Assembly: GCF_900638685.1 (NCBI RefSeq)
Contig: NZ_LR134533.1
Span: 1,922,001-1,986,000, forward strand
Length of the DNA stretch: 64,000 nt
Direction of reading: 5' to 3'
From: Neisseria weaveri
GTDB taxonomy: Bacteria > Pseudomonadota > Gammaproteobacteria > Burkholderiales > Neisseriaceae
In this document: positions 54,984 through 63,997 of the stretch, piece after piece
Layout of the letters: every line of letters begins with the position of its first letter
Position numbering within the stretch: position 1 is the first letter of the stretch
The notes under the pieces: model-generated
The model's database searches: none
What the model saw: the letters and a program-made list of their open reading frames with translations, nothing else
What the model was told of the DNA's origin: nothing
Position numbers and translations under genes: made by a program

Positions 54984-55024
54984 CGGCCGTCTGAAAACAA
55001 TCCTACTGTTTTCAGACGGCCTTT
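54984..55024 (+). terminator. DUS-pair terminator after gph
   Basis: CGGCCGTCTGAA (54984-54995, DUS core with a changed first base) pairs with TTCAGACGGCCT at 55011-55022. AAACA/TGTTT extends the stem, and TTT follows. Confidence 0.75.
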
Positions 55025-55144
55025 ATTTTGCGGCGGTGCCGTTGTTTTCGGGATTCCGCTGTTTTCATTTAACGGTTAAAGGCGTAAGATTACGCTTGAA
55101 AATTACGTCTGTTTGTTTAATTTTTTATTTTGAAAGGTGTGTGT

Positions 55145-56335
55145 ATGTTTGAACATATTCAGGCTGCGCCGGCAGATCCGATTTTGGGTTTGGGTGAAGC
55201 ATTCAAAGCGGAAACCCGTGCGGAAAAAGTAAACTTGGGTATCGGCGTTTACAAAGACGCCCAAGGCCGGACTCCGATTGTAAAAGCGGTTAAAGAGGCG
55301 GAAAAACGCCTGTTGGAAACAGAAAACACCAAAAACTACCTGACCATCGACGGCGTGGCCGAATACAACGCGCAAACGCAAAAACTGCTGTTTGGTGCCG
55401 ACAGTGAAATCATCGCTTCCAAACGTGCCAAAACCGCGCAAAGTCTGGGTGGTACCGGTGCTTTGCGCGTGGCTGCCGAATTTGTCAAACGCCAAACCAA
55501 TGCAAAAAACGTGTGGATTTCCGCTCCGACTTGGCCGAACCACAATGCCATTTTCAACGCAGTAGGCATGAATATCTGCGACTACCGTTACTACGACAAA
55601 AACACCCACGGTTTGGATTGGGACGGTTTGATTGAAGATTTGTCCAAAGCCGAAGCGGGCGATGTGGTTTTGTTTCACGGCTGCTGCCACAACCCGACCG
55701 GTATCGACCCGACGCCCGAGCAATGGGAAACTTTGGCGAAAATGTCTGCCGAAAAAGGCTGGCTGCCCCTGTTTGACTTTGCTTATCAAGGATTTGCAAA
55801 CGGCTTGGAAGAAGACGCCTACGGCTTGCGCGCGTTTACCAAACTGAATAAAGAGTTGCTGGTAGCCAGCTCTTATTCCAAAAACTTCGGTATGTATAAC
55901 GAGCGCGTGGGTGCGTTTACCGTTGTTGCCGCCGATGAAGACACGGCCAACCGCGCCTTCAGCCAAGTGAAAACCATCATCCGCACCCTGTATTCCAACC
56001 CTGCTTCACACGGTGGTTCGACCGTGGCGCTGGTGTTGAAAGACGAAGGTTTGAAAGCGCAATGGATTGCCGAATTGGACGAAATGCGCGGCCGCATTAA
56101 AGAAATGCGCCAAAAATTCGTGGATTTGCTGAAAGAATACGGCGCAGAGCAAGATTTCAGCTTTATCATCGAACAAAACGGCATGTTCTCGTTCAGCGGC
56201 TTAACGCCTGAACAAGTTGATCGCTTGAAAGACGAATTTGCCATTTACGCCGTGCGTTCCGGCCGTATCAACGTGGCAGGTATTACCGAAGACAATATCC
56301 GTTATCTCTGCCAAAGCATTGTGAAAGTATTGTAA
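55145..56335 (+). CDS. aspC: Aromatic/aspartate aminotransferase (AspC/TyrB type)
   Basis: A 396-aa fold-type I PLP enzyme collinear with E. coli AspC from [20 protein letters not shown]. The [10 protein letters not shown] block is at about 179, [22 protein letters not shown] near 205, the PLP lysine in [16 protein letters not shown] near 246, and RINVAGIT near the end carries the carboxylate-binding arginine. It transaminates aspartate and/or aromatic amino acids. The ATG at 55145 is preferred over the in-frame TTG at 55130. Confidence 0.92.
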   Translation: MFEHIQAAPADPILGLGEAFKAETRAEKVNLGIGVYKDAQGRTPIVKAVKEAEKRLLETENTKNYLTIDGVAEYNAQTQKLLFGADSEIIASKRAKTAQSLGGTGALRVAAEFVKRQTNAKNVWISAPTWPNHNAIFNAVGMNICDYRYYDKNTHGLDWDGLIEDLSKAEAGDVVLFHGCCHNPTGIDPTPEQWETLAKMSAEKGWLPLFDFAYQGFANGLEEDAYGLRAFTKLNKELLVASSYSKNFGMYNERVGAFTVVAADEDTANRAFSQVKTIIRTLYSNPASHGGSTVALVLKDEGLKAQWIAELDEMRGRIKEMRQKFVDLLKEYGAEQDFSFIIEQNGMFSFSGLTPEQVDRLKDEFAIYAVRSGRINVAGITEDNIRYLCQSIVKVL

Positions 56336-56354
56336 TCGTTTGAATAAAAGCAAA

Positions 56355-56386
56355 AGGCCGTCTGAAAATTTCAGACGGCCTTTTTA
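56355..56386. terminator. DUS-pair bidirectional terminator aspC / rlmJ
   Basis: AG-DUS 56355-56366 and inverse 56370-56381, 3-nt loop, then TTTTT; the genes converge. Confidence 0.8.
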
Positions 56387-56459
56387 TATAGGTTTGCCGG
56401 TTTTACCGGTATGGCATTGCCGATTGTTTTGGCAGTGAATTATTGGACGGCATACGGTT

Positions 56460-57305
56460 TTACTTGATTTGGAAGTCCAAAACCGTTTTTGCTCCTTCGT
56501 CTTGAGCCAATGCCGTTTGCAGAGCGGGCAGGGCGGATTGCAGTTGCTCGGCAAGCAGGTAGGGCGGATTGATCACAAAGATACCGCTGCCGTGCATGCC
56601 GAAACCGTCTGCGCGCGGCGTATGCACGTGCAGCTCGGCATTCAGATACTGATCGGGCGACAGCTTTTTCAGCTGCTCCGGCAGCCTTCTGCTTTCTTCG
56701 CGGCTCAGGCAGGGATACCACACCAGATAGCAGCCTGACGCAAAACGTTTTTGTGCTTCCTTAAGCGTATGGATGACGCGGGTGTAGTCTTGTTTTTCTT
56801 CGTAAGGCGGATCAATCAGGATAACGGCGCGGCGGCTGGCCGGCGGCAGCAGGGAAATCAGGCCGTGATAGCCGTCTTCTTGGCGGATTTGGCCTTTGCG
56901 CCCCAAACAGGCTTCCCGCATATTGTGTTGCAGGTATTGGAAATCGGCGGGGTGCAGCTCGAACAGCCGCAGTTTGTCGCTCGGACGGGTCAAAGCCTGT
57001 GCCAGCCAGGGCGAGCCGCAATAGAGTTGTTTGTCGGGCAGAATGCGGTCGATTAAGCTGAGAAAAGACGATACGGTTTCGGGCAGGTTTTGCATGTTTT
57101 TCAGACGGCCTATGCCTTGTTTGAACTCGCCGACTTTTTGGGCTTCGCGGCTGCGCAAATCATACAGTCCGGCGCCGCTGTGCGTGTCGATATACCAATA
57201 AGGCTTGTCTTTGCGGTTGAAATACTCCAAGACCAGCGACAGGGTCAGGTGTTTGAGAACGTCGGCGTGATTGCCTGCGTGAAAAGCGTGGCGGTAACTA
57301 AGCAT
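56460..57305 (-). CDS. rlmJ: 23S rRNA (adenine-N6)-methyltransferase RlmJ
   Basis: A 281-aa enzyme that methylates A2030 in E. coli 23S rRNA. N-terminal MLSYRHAFHAGNHADVLKHL is highly characteristic. WYIDTHSGAGLYDL follows, and the catalytic DPPYEEK is near residue 164. The family is also known as YhiR/ComJ-like, reported as needed for use of DNA as a nutrient in E. coli. The ATG at 57305 (MLSY) is preferred over 57320. Its 5' side faces DUS array 3. Confidence 0.92.
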   Translation of the reverse strand: MLSYRHAFHAGNHADVLKHLTLSLVLEYFNRKDKPYWYIDTHSGAGLYDLRSREAQKVGEFKQGIGRLKNMQNLPETVSSFLSLIDRILPDKQLYCGSPWLAQALTRPSDKLRLFELHPADFQYLQHNMREACLGRKGQIRQEDGYHGLISLLPPASRRAVILIDPPYEEKQDYTRVIHTLKEAQKRFASGCYLVWYPCLSREESRRLPEQLKKLSPDQYLNAELHVHTPRADGFGMHGSGIFVINPPYLLAEQLQSALPALQTALAQDEGAKTVLDFQIK

Positions 57306-57377
57306 GATATTCGGATTCAACGGGATTAATCGGTATGGCCGCCTGTATTGTACGGATTCGCTTTAGGAGATGAAAGT

Positions 57378-57797
57378 AGGCCGTCTGAAAATTTAAAGCA
57401 AACAGCTTGGGTTTTACTTTTATATTTTCAGACGGGCTCAAATTTCAGACGGGCTCAAATTTCAGACGGGCTCAAATTTCAGACGGGCTCAAATTTCAGA
57501 CGGGCTCAAATTTCAGACGGGCTCAAATTTCAGACGGGCTCAAATTTCAGACGGGCTCAAATTTCAGACGGGCTCAAATTTCAGACGGGCTCAAATTTCA
57601 GACGGGCTCAAATTTCAGACGGGCTCAAATTTCAGACGGGCTCAAATTTCAGACGGGCTCAAATTTCAGACGGCCTCAAATTTCAGACGGCCTCAAATTT
57701 CAGACGGCCTCAAATTTCAGACGGCCTCAAATTTCAGACGGCCTCAAATTTCAGACGGCCTTTAAATTTTCAGACGGCCTAATTTTTAGACGGCCTT
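57378..57797 (-). repeat. Tandem DUS array 3: 22 direct copies, 14 with a mutated DUS
   Basis: Unit TTCAGACGGGCTCAAAT (17 bp) repeats from 57427. Copies 1-14 (57427-57664) all carry GGGCT instead of GGCCT, that is AGCCCGTCTGAA rather than the AG-DUS. Copies 15-20 (57665 onward) have the same spacer but the intact TTCAGACGGCCT. Copy 21 (57769) is intact with altered spacing; copy 22 (57786) is TTTAGACGGCCT. One plus-orientation AG-DUS (57378-57389) opens the array 38 nt before copy 1. It lies between rlmJ and the polyamine-binding gene. Confidence 0.97.
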
Positions 57798-57812
57798 AAA
57801 TCAAATTTAAAG

Positions 57813-58943
57813 CTATTGGGGTGGCGAGTCTTTGATTTCCTGCCATTTTTCAGTGATATAGATAAATTTTTGCGGCGTAACCGGTGCCATGATAAAGCTG
57901 TTATAGAGATCTTCGTCGTTGGGGAAAATGGTGCGCAGGTTTTGATATTCTTTCGACATCAATTCTTTGGCGGGCATGCTGGTGGGTGCGGTGGCGGCGA
58001 AGTTGCCGTTTTTTGCGGCAATCTCCGGCTCTAAAGCGTAGTTGATGTAATGGTGTGCATTGAGCACGTTTTGGGCATTGGCGGGAATGGCAAAAGAGTC
58101 GACCCAAATGCCGACGCCTTCGGCCGGCATCATTACTTTCAGCTCGCCGACGCCGTTTTTCTGTGCTCGTTTCTGCGCCATGTGCAGGTCTCCGGCATAG
58201 CCGACGACAACGCAGGCTTTGCCTTCAGCCAGTGTGTCGGCGGCGGTTTGAGCTAGAAAATCCTGAACATGGGGGCGGTTGCGCTTCATCAGGTCGGTGG
58301 CTTCCTGCAGGTCTTTGTTGTGGCGGCTGTTGGGGTTTTTGCCTAAGTAGTTGAGCGCGAGCGGAAACATATCGGTAGGGTTGTCCAAATAAACGATGCC
58401 GCAGGATTTCAGTTTTTCGGTGTATTTGGGATTGAATACCATATCCCATTGTTTGAAAGGAAGGTATTGGGTTCCCAGCGTTTTTTTGACTTGCTCCGTG
58501 TTGATGGCGAAAGTGGTCACGCCCCAAAAGAAAGGAACGACGTGTTCGTTGTTGGGGTCGGCTTTCGCGATGAAGCTTAGAATTTGGGGATTGATGTATT
58601 TATAGTTCGGAATCAGGCTTTTGTCGATTTTACGGTAGGTGTCGGTACGGATGTGGTTCAAAATCAGGTTGTTTGAAGGGGCAATCAGGTCGTAATCGAG
58701 CTCGTTGCTGCCGATGGCTTCGTCGAGTTCGTTGTCGGTGTTGAAATGATTGTATCTGACGCGCACGTTGTAGCGTTTTTCGAAGTCGGTCAGGGTTTCC
58801 GGAGCCAGGTAAGACTGCCAGTTGAAAATTTTCAGCTCCGAGGTTTCTGCGTATGCCGGTTCCGGTGGTTTTTTGCTGTCGTCGCCACAGGTAGCAAGCA
58901 TCATCAGTGCCGCAGTACAGAAAGGAATGGGTTTTCTCATCAT
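57813..58943 (-). CDS. Spermidine/putrescine-binding lipoprotein (PotD/PotF family)
   Basis: A 376-aa protein with signal peptide and lipobox LATC (Cys19), then a family 1-type polyamine-binding domain. LKIFNWQSYLAPETLTDFEKRYNVRVRYNHFNTDNELD, YDLIAPSNNLILNHI, PFFWGVTTFAINTEQVKK and GIWVDSFAIPANAQNVLNAHHYINYALEPEIAAKNG are the PotD/PotF blocks. No ABC permease or ATPase gene is adjacent, so it is an orphan binding protein working with components elsewhere. Its 3' end lies just beyond DUS array 3. Confidence 0.9.
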   Translation of the reverse strand: MMRKPIPFCTAALMMLATCGDDSKKPPEPAYAETSELKIFNWQSYLAPETLTDFEKRYNVRVRYNHFNTDNELDEAIGSNELDYDLIAPSNNLILNHIRTDTYRKIDKSLIPNYKYINPQILSFIAKADPNNEHVVPFFWGVTTFAINTEQVKKTLGTQYLPFKQWDMVFNPKYTEKLKSCGIVYLDNPTDMFPLALNYLGKNPNSRHNKDLQEATDLMKRNRPHVQDFLAQTAADTLAEGKACVVVGYAGDLHMAQKRAQKNGVGELKVMMPAEGVGIWVDSFAIPANAQNVLNAHHYINYALEPEIAAKNGNFAATAPTSMPAKELMSKEYQNLRTIFPNDEDLYNSFIMAPVTPQKFIYITEKWQEIKDSPPQ

Positions 58944-59163
58944 TTCTAATGTTTAAGTTTGTTTTGTTTTTGTAAAAGTTATGTTGTTTATTATAAAACA
59001 TAGTGTTAGTTTTAGATAGCCGGTTAAACGCCTGAAGCCAGAAAATTCGGAAAATGCCGCCTGAATTGTTGCTTTATGCAAAATTTATGGATTGGATAGC
59101 AGGGCTGAGAGTAGGCGCAAAAACAAAACTACGGTAAGATATTGCCGAATTTTATCCTGTTTT

Positions 59164-59202
59164 TTCAGACGGCCTCGATATAGCTCGGCAGGCCGTCTGA
59201 AA
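59164..59202 (+). promoter_or_regulatory. DUS inverted pair in the alaS leader
   Basis: Inverse AG-DUS 59164-59175 and direct copy 59190-59201 form a hairpin 27 bp before the alaS ATG. The upstream gene diverges, so this is not a gene-end terminator. It could attenuate alaS or simply be an uptake signal. Confidence 0.5.
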
Positions 59203-59228
59203 CATTTTAACTTAGTGCAGAAACGATC

Positions 59229-61853
59229 ATGAAAACCACTGAATTACGCCAAAAATTCCTCAAATTCTTCGAAAGCAAAGGCCACCAAATCGTGCGCTCC
59301 TCATCACTCGTGCCGCACGACGACCCCACCCTGCTCTTCACCAACGCAGGCATGAACCAATTTAAAGACGTATTCTTAGGCTTCGACAAACGCCCTTACA
59401 ACCGCGCCACCACCGCACAAAAATGCGTACGCGCCGGCGGCAAGCACAACGACTTGGAAAACGTAGGCTACACCGCCCGCCACCACACCTTCTTTGAAAT
59501 GATGGGCAACTTCTCGTTCGGCGACTACTTCAAACGCGATGCCATCCATTTCGCTTGGGAATTCCTTACCTCTCCCGAATGGCTGAACCTGCCCAAAGAA
59601 AAACTCTTGGCCACCGTTTACGCCGAAGACGACGAAGCCTACAACATCTGGCTCAACGAAATCGGCATGCCGTCTGAAAAAATCATCCGCATCGGCGACA
59701 ACAAAGGCGAACGCTACGCCAGCGACAACTTCTGGCAAATGGGCGACACCGGCCCCTGCGGCCCCTGCTCCGAAATTTTCTACGACCACGGCGACCACAT
59801 CTGGGGCGGCCCTCCGGGAAGCGATGAAGAAGACGGCGACCGCTTTATCGAAATCTGGAACTGCGTATTTATGCAGTTCAACCGCGACGAACAAGGCAAT
59901 ATGAACCCGCTGCCCAAGCCGAGCGTAGATACCGGTATGGGCTTGGAGCGCATGGCCGCCGTGATGCAGCATGTTAACAGCAACTACGAAATCGACCTGT
60001 TCGGCAACCTGCTCAAAGCCGCCGCCCGCGAAACCGGCACCGAATTCAGCATGGACGTGCCCAGCCTGAAAGTGATTGCCGACCACATCCGCGCCTGCTC
60101 GTTCCTGATTGCCGACGGCGTGCTGCCGAGCAACGAAGGCCGCGGCTATGTGCTGCGCCGCATCATCCGCCGCGCCGTGCGCCACGGCTACAAACTCGGC
60201 CAAAAAGGCGCGTTCTTCCACAAACTCGTGCCCGATTTGGTGGCCGAAATGGGCGAAGCCTATCCAGAATTGAAAGAAAAGCAAGAAGCCATCACCGAAG
60301 CCTTGCGCCATGAAGAAACCCGTTTCGCCCAAACCCTCGAAACCGGTATGGCTTTGCTGGAAAACGCCCTTTCAGACGGCCGCAAAATGCTGGACGGCGA
60401 AATCATCTTCAAACTTTACGACACTTACGGTTTCCCTTACGACCTTACCGCCGACATCTGCCGCGAGCGCGGTATCGACATGGACGAAACCGGTTTCGAG
60501 CGCGAAATGGAAGCCCAACGCCAACGCGCCCGTGCCGCGCAAAGCTTCAAAGCCGACACCCAGCTTGCCTACGACGGTCAAGATACCGAGTTCAAAGGCT
60601 ATACCGAGCGCAAAACCGAAGCCAAAATCCTCGCCCTTTATAAAGACAGCGAACCCGTAAACGAATTGAACGAAGGCGAAACCGGCGCGGTTGTGCTGGA
60701 CAACACCCCGTTCTATGCCGAAAGCGGCGGCCAAGTGGGCGATGTCGGCTTGATTAAAGCAGACGGCAACGTATTTGAAGTGCGCGACACCCAAAAAATC
60801 AAAGCCGCCGTATTCGGACAATTCGGCGTCGTATCATCAGGCCGTCTGAAAGTGGGCGACACCGTTACCGCCGAAATCGACAACGATATCCGCGATGCCA
60901 ACATGCGCAACCACAGCGCCACCCACCTGATGCACAAAGCCCTGCGCGACGTATTGGGCACACATGTAGAACAAAAAGGCTCGCTCGTTACCGCCCAATC
61001 CACCCGCTTCGACATTTCCCATCCGCAGCCCGTTACCGCCGAAGAAATCGCTGAAGTGGAGCGCCGCGTCAACGCCGCCATCCTCGCCAACGTAGCCGTA
61101 GATGCTGACATTATGAGCATGGAAGACGCCCAAAAAGCCGGCGCCATGATGCTCTTCGGCGAAAAATACGGCGACGAAGTACGCGTACTGAAAATGGGTG
61201 ATTTCTCCACCGAATTGTGCGGCGGCACACACGTTAAACGCACCGGCGATATCGGCCTCTTCAAAATCATTTCCGAAGGCGGCATCGCCGCAGGCGTGCG
61301 CCGCGTCGAAGCCATCACCGGCCTGAACGCCCTGCAATGGGCGCAAAACCAAGAGAGTTTGGTTAAAGACATCATCGCCGAAGTAAAAGCCCAAACCGAG
61401 CGCGACGTATTGGGCAAAATCCAAGCCAACGCCGCCCAAACCAAAGCGTTGGAAAAAGATTTGGCCAAAGCCAAAGCCGAGCTTGCCGTACACACCGGCG
61501 CAAAACTCTTGGATAACGCCAAAGACGTGGGCGAAGCCAAGCTCGTGGTGGCCAAAATCGAAGCCGACGCAGCCGCCTTGCGCGAAATCGTTACCGACCT
61601 TACCGGCAAATCCGATAAAGCCATCGTACTGCTCGCCGCCGTAAACGACGGCAAAGTTTCCCTGTGCGCAGGTGTTTCCAAACCCTTAACCGCCAAAGTG
61701 AAAGCAGGCGACTTGGTGAAATTTGTCGCCGAGCAAGTAGGAGGCAAAGGCGGCGGACGGCCGGATTTGGCGCAGGCCGGCGGTACGGATGCCGCTAAAT
61801 TGCCCGATGCTTTAAATAGCATGAATGATTGGGTTAGCGGTAAGTTAGCTTGA
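59229..61853 (+). CDS. alaS: Alanyl-tRNA synthetase AlaS
   Basis: An 874-aa class II synthetase. Catalytic-domain motif 1 starts [49 protein letters not shown], motif 2 is [16 protein letters not shown], and [12 protein letters not shown] is near 237. The editing domain has zinc-binding HSATH and CGGTH, and a coiled coil plus the C-Ala domain ends [15 protein letters not shown]. Codon use is strongly biased to C/A-ending codons like glnS. An AT-DUS lies in frame at 59667-59678 and AG-DUS copies near 60369 and 60839. Confidence 0.97.
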   Translation: MKTTELRQKFLKFFESKGHQIVRSSSLVPHDDPTLLFTNAGMNQFKDVFLGFDKRPYNRATTAQKCVRAGGKHNDLENVGYTARHHTFFEMMGNFSFGDYFKRDAIHFAWEFLTSPEWLNLPKEKLLATVYAEDDEAYNIWLNEIGMPSEKIIRIGDNKGERYASDNFWQMGDTGPCGPCSEIFYDHGDHIWGGPPGSDEEDGDRFIEIWNCVFMQFNRDEQGNMNPLPKPSVDTGMGLERMAAVMQHVNSNYEIDLFGNLLKAAARETGTEFSMDVPSLKVIADHIRACSFLIADGVLPSNEGRGYVLRRIIRRAVRHGYKLGQKGAFFHKLVPDLVAEMGEAYPELKEKQEAITEALRHEETRFAQTLETGMALLENALSDGRKMLDGEIIFKLYDTYGFPYDLTADICRERGIDMDETGFEREMEAQRQRARAAQSFKADTQLAYDGQDTEFKGYTERKTEAKILALYKDSEPVNELNEGETGAVVLDNTPFYAESGGQVGDVGLIKADGNVFEVRDTQKIKAAVFGQFGVVSSGRLKVGDTVTAEIDNDIRDANMRNHSATHLMHKALRDVLGTHVEQKGSLVTAQSTRFDISHPQPVTAEEIAEVERRVNAAILANVAVDADIMSMEDAQKAGAMMLFGEKYGDEVRVLKMGDFSTELCGGTHVKRTGDIGLFKIISEGGIAAGVRRVEAITGLNALQWAQNQESLVKDIIAEVKAQTERDVLGKIQANAAQTKALEKDLAKAKAELAVHTGAKLLDNAKDVGEAKLVVAKIEADAAALREIVTDLTGKSDKAIVLLAAVNDGKVSLCAGVSKPLTAKVKAGDLVKFVAEQVGGKGGGRPDLAQAGGTDAAKLPDALNSMNDWVSGKLA

Positions 61854-61871
61854 TTTCGGTTTGATTGAGAA

Positions 61872-61901
61872 AGGCCGTCTGAATGTTTCAGACGGCCTTT
61901 T
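61872..61901 (+). terminator. DUS-pair terminator after alaS
   Basis: AG-DUS 61872-61883 and inverse 61887-61898, 19 bp past the alaS stop, then TTTTG. Confidence 0.8.
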
Positions 61902-62103
61902 GTTTGGATAATTAAAGATGGGTTAGGGAAGAATCTGTCGTTAAATGTGGATTGAGGCTCGTATCCGATTCCATGCAGCAAATAATCTTATCGGATTCGA
62001 AAATCGGGTCTATGTTGGTTTAAGAATGTTAGATAAGTAGCCGATAGGTAAGGTGGAGATATTCCTGCCTTACCTATGGAGTGATCAATACAGGCCGGTG
62101 ATG

Positions 62104-62418
62104 TTAGTCGTCGCGGTCTCGGTCTTTATTGCGTTTGCGTCGATCGTCATCGCGATCGTCATCATTGTCGCGGTCTCGGCGGTCGTTTCTGTCGTTATCG
62201 CGGTCGTCATCGTCGTCACGGTCTCGGCGGTCGCTTCTATCGTTATCACGATCATCGTCGCGGTCGTTATCTCTGTCGTTGTCTCGGCGGTCGTCGCTGT
62301 CGCGTTCGTATTTTTGACCGCGTTCGCTGCGGTCGTTGTCTTCGTCGCCGAATCCGCAAGCGTTCAGGCTGAGGGCGGCGGTGAGGGCAAGAAGCAGTAA
62401 TTTAATGTTTTGTTTCAT
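62104..62418 (-). CDS. Small lipoprotein with an Asp/Arg repeat tail
   Basis: A 104-aa protein: signal peptide with lipobox SLNAC (Cys21), then a tail of about 75 residues made almost only of Asp, Arg and Asn in short repeats (DNDRDDDRDNDRSDRRDRD and similar). The tail is encoded by a degenerate six-base (GACCGC-like) repeat. It is expected to be membrane-anchored and intrinsically disordered; metal or polyphosphate binding is only a guess. MKQNIKLLLLALTAALS is a convincing signal peptide. The long opposite-strand reading is a shadow of this repeat. Confidence 0.75.
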   Translation of the reverse strand: MKQNIKLLLLALTAALSLNACGFGDEDNDRSERGQKYERDSDDRRDNDRDNDRDDDRDNDRSDRRDRDDDDDRDNDRNDRRDRDNDDDRDDDRRKRNKDRDRDD

Positions 62419-62559
62419 GGTTTTTTCCGTTGTGTTGGCGTGTGGAATGATGAATCCGTTATTTTGAAAGTTATGGATTCGGTTGCTTAGGATTATAAGG
62501 GTAAGCGGCGGTATGTGATATATAAATATTTATCGGTGTTTTTTATACTGTGTATGGAA

Positions 62560-62602
62560 AGGCCGTCTGAAAAACAGGCCGTCTGAAAATTTCAGACGGC
62601 CT
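62560..62602 (+). repeat. DUS hairpin with duplicated left arm
   Basis: Two direct AG-DUS copies at 62560-62571 and 62576-62587 (16-bp offset) are followed by one inverted copy at 62591-62602. The right pair forms the usual hairpin, and the extra copy is a tandem duplication of one arm. Confidence 0.85.
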
Positions 62603-62707
62603 GTTGCTTGGGTGTGTGAGGGTTAAGTGGTTGTTGATGGAAATATCAGTATGAAACCATGCAGGTTGGGGTGCCGGTGTTTTTATCATAAACGGCTGAT
62701 AGAAAAG

Positions 62708-62737
62708 GAAAAAGCCTAAGCGTTTGCTTAGGCTTTT
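62708..62737 (-). terminator. Intrinsic terminator of tRNA-Asn
   Basis: On the minus strand AAAAGCCTAAGC / GCTTAGGCTTTTT, lying 7 bp past the tRNA 3' end. Confidence 0.85.
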
Positions 62738-62743
62738 AAAATC

Positions 62744-62819
62744 TGGCTCCCCGACCTGGGCTCGAACCAGGGACCTGCGGATTAACAGTCCGTCGCTCTA
62801 CCGACTGAGCTATCGGGGA
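62744..62819 (-). tRNA. tRNA-Asn (anticodon GTT)
   Basis: A 76-nt cloverleaf on the minus strand: acceptor TCCCCGA/TCGGGGA with encoded G-CCA, D-arm TAGCTCAGTCGGTAGA, anticodon loop CTGTTAA giving GTT, T-arm CCTGGTTCGAGCCCAGG. Confidence 0.97.
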
Positions 62820-62829
62820 AGAAGTGAGC

Positions 62830-62857
62830 ATTATATATTTTGACGGATTTTTGTCAA
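62830..62857 (-). promoter_or_regulatory. Sigma-70 promoter of tRNA-Asn
   Basis: On the minus strand TTGACA (62857-62852), 16-bp spacer, TATAAT (62835-62830), ending 10 bp before the tRNA. Confidence 0.85.
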
Positions 62858-62904
62858 TGCTTGTGAATAGGTATTTGAGGGTGTTTTATTTAGTTTTTTG
62901 AATT

Positions 62905-63465
62905 TTAATTGAATTTAGTTTGCCTGTGTTTTTGTTGGTTGCGGTAAAAATAGGCGGGAAGCAGGTTTTTATTGCCGGGGTTACAGAAAAGGTTGTTTAA
63001 GGCTGTCTGAAAAGCCGGGAGATCGGGGGCGAGATGGGGGAGGTTTAAGTGTGTGGCGGCGTAGTAATAGGCGATAAAGTCGGCTTGCTGCTCCATGTTG
63101 AGTTGGGAGATGCAGCTGAGTTTTTTGGGGTTGGGATAGCGGTAGCAGCGTTGTCTGAAGTAGCCGCCGCGAAGGGCGGTGATTAAGCCGCCAAGCCAGG
63201 TTTTATAGCCGTTTTGGTATTGCCAGACATGGGTGATTTCGTGGATGAACCAGATGTGATAGTTTGCCTGTGCTTGGGTAAAGTCTTCGGGACAGTGTTG
63301 GGCGGGGAAATAGATGTGTCCGTTGGGTGAAACGGCTTGTTTGTGCCATGGAAAAAAAGGCAGGCCGCGATAGATTTTGATGCGTGTGTAGTCGAGGCCG
63401 TCTGAAAAAATCAGGCGTGCGGCTCGGATTTCGTTTTCTGTAAGTCTTCTCCAGCGTTTATTCAC
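62905..63465 (-). CDS. Putative zinc metallopeptidase-like protein (HEITH motif)
   Basis: A 186-aa protein from GTG 63465 (VNKRWRRLTENEIRAARLIFSDGLDY). IWFIHEITHVWQYQNG contains an HExxH zinc motif at about residues 88-92. A downstream EQQADFIAYYYA could supply the third ligand, as in gluzincin-like proteins. No signal peptide is seen. The overlapping GTG start near the end of the DUF2062 gene is preferred over a longer reading from 63546 that duplicates the neighbour. FSDGLDY is encoded over an in-frame DUS. Protease activity is not established. Confidence 0.7.
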   Translation of the reverse strand: MNKRWRRLTENEIRAARLIFSDGLDYTRIKIYRGLPFFPWHKQAVSPNGHIYFPAQHCPEDFTQAQANYHIWFIHEITHVWQYQNGYKTWLGGLITALRGGYFRQRCYRYPNPKKLSCISQLNMEQQADFIAYYYAATHLNLPHLAPDLPAFQTALNNLFCNPGNKNLLPAYFYRNQQKHRQTKFN

Positions 63466-63997
63466 GGTTTTCCCTGCGTTTTTTCCAGTGGTATAGGGTA
63501 TGGAGTTTCCAAATGCCGAGTACGGCGAAATAGCCGGTAATGGCAAGGGTGCTGCTTAATACGGGTACGCCGACGAGTAGGGGTTTGCCTGCGCCTAAGA
63601 GCCAATGCCAGGATTCTTGCAGGAATTGGCCGCTACTGAGCGAGGGAAAGGTAAGGGTGTCTGCGCTGTCGATGCCGAGTATGAATTTGCCGATTTTGTA
63701 GGCAAGGTAATATAGCGGCATATAGGTAAGGGGATTGGTGTAGAGTGTGGAGAATATGGCTAGCGGGAGGTTGGTGCGCACGAGATAGGCAACAATCAGG
63801 GCGCTGATCATTTGGGTGGGGCCGGGCATGAGGCCGCAAAATAAGCCGACGGCAACGGATAAGGCGGCCTGTCTGCGGTTGAGTGTCCAAAAATAGGGTT
63901 TGTCGAACATGGGCGCAAACGGTTTGGTCCAGCGAGACGAGAAGATTTGTTCGCGGTTGGGGAGTTTGTGGCGGTATGATTTTCGGTTGGCGGGCAT
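63458..63997 (-). CDS. DUF2062 domain membrane protein
   Basis: A 179-aa protein. LNRRQAALSVAVGLFCGLMPGPTQMISALIVAYLVRTNLPLAIFSTLYTNPLTYMPLYYLAYKIG is the DUF2062 core. Three hydrophobic segments are visible: about 45-70, 76-98 and 140-165. The ATG at 63997 is 3 bp from the window edge; MPANRKSYRHKLPNREQIFSSRWTKPF looks like the normal N-terminus, so the gene is probably complete. It overlaps the metallopeptidase-like gene by 8 bp, implying coupled translation. Function unknown. Confidence 0.85.
   Translation of the reverse strand: MPANRKSYRHKLPNREQIFSSRWTKPFAPMFDKPYFWTLNRRQAALSVAVGLFCGLMPGPTQMISALIVAYLVRTNLPLAIFSTLYTNPLTYMPLYYLAYKIGKFILGIDSADTLTFPSLSSGQFLQESWHWLLGAGKPLLVGVPVLSSTLAITGYFAVLGIWKLHTLYHWKKRRENRE

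Larger units (their letters stand above)
62419..62743. other. Gap between the Asp/Arg lipoprotein gene and tRNA-Asn
   Basis: It holds the lipoprotein gene's promoter region, the DUS cluster at 62560-62602 and the tRNA terminator at 62708-62737. No ORF is recognised. Confidence 0.6.

Noticed and set aside
57348..57799. Two overlapping plus-strand reading frames encoding a 17-residue repeat protein
   Set aside because: They are a by-product of a stop-free 17-bp DNA repeat read in all phases; no credible ribosome binding site or homology was seen. Kept as a finding only.
60713..61981. Minus-strand 422-codon reading frame opposite alaS
   Set aside because: Antisense shadow of the strongly codon-biased alaS; no motifs.
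62053..62400. Plus-strand reading frame rich in Val/Ala opposite the Asp/Arg lipoprotein
   Set aside because: It is the antisense shadow of the hexanucleotide repeat. The minus strand has a convincing signal peptide and lipobox.
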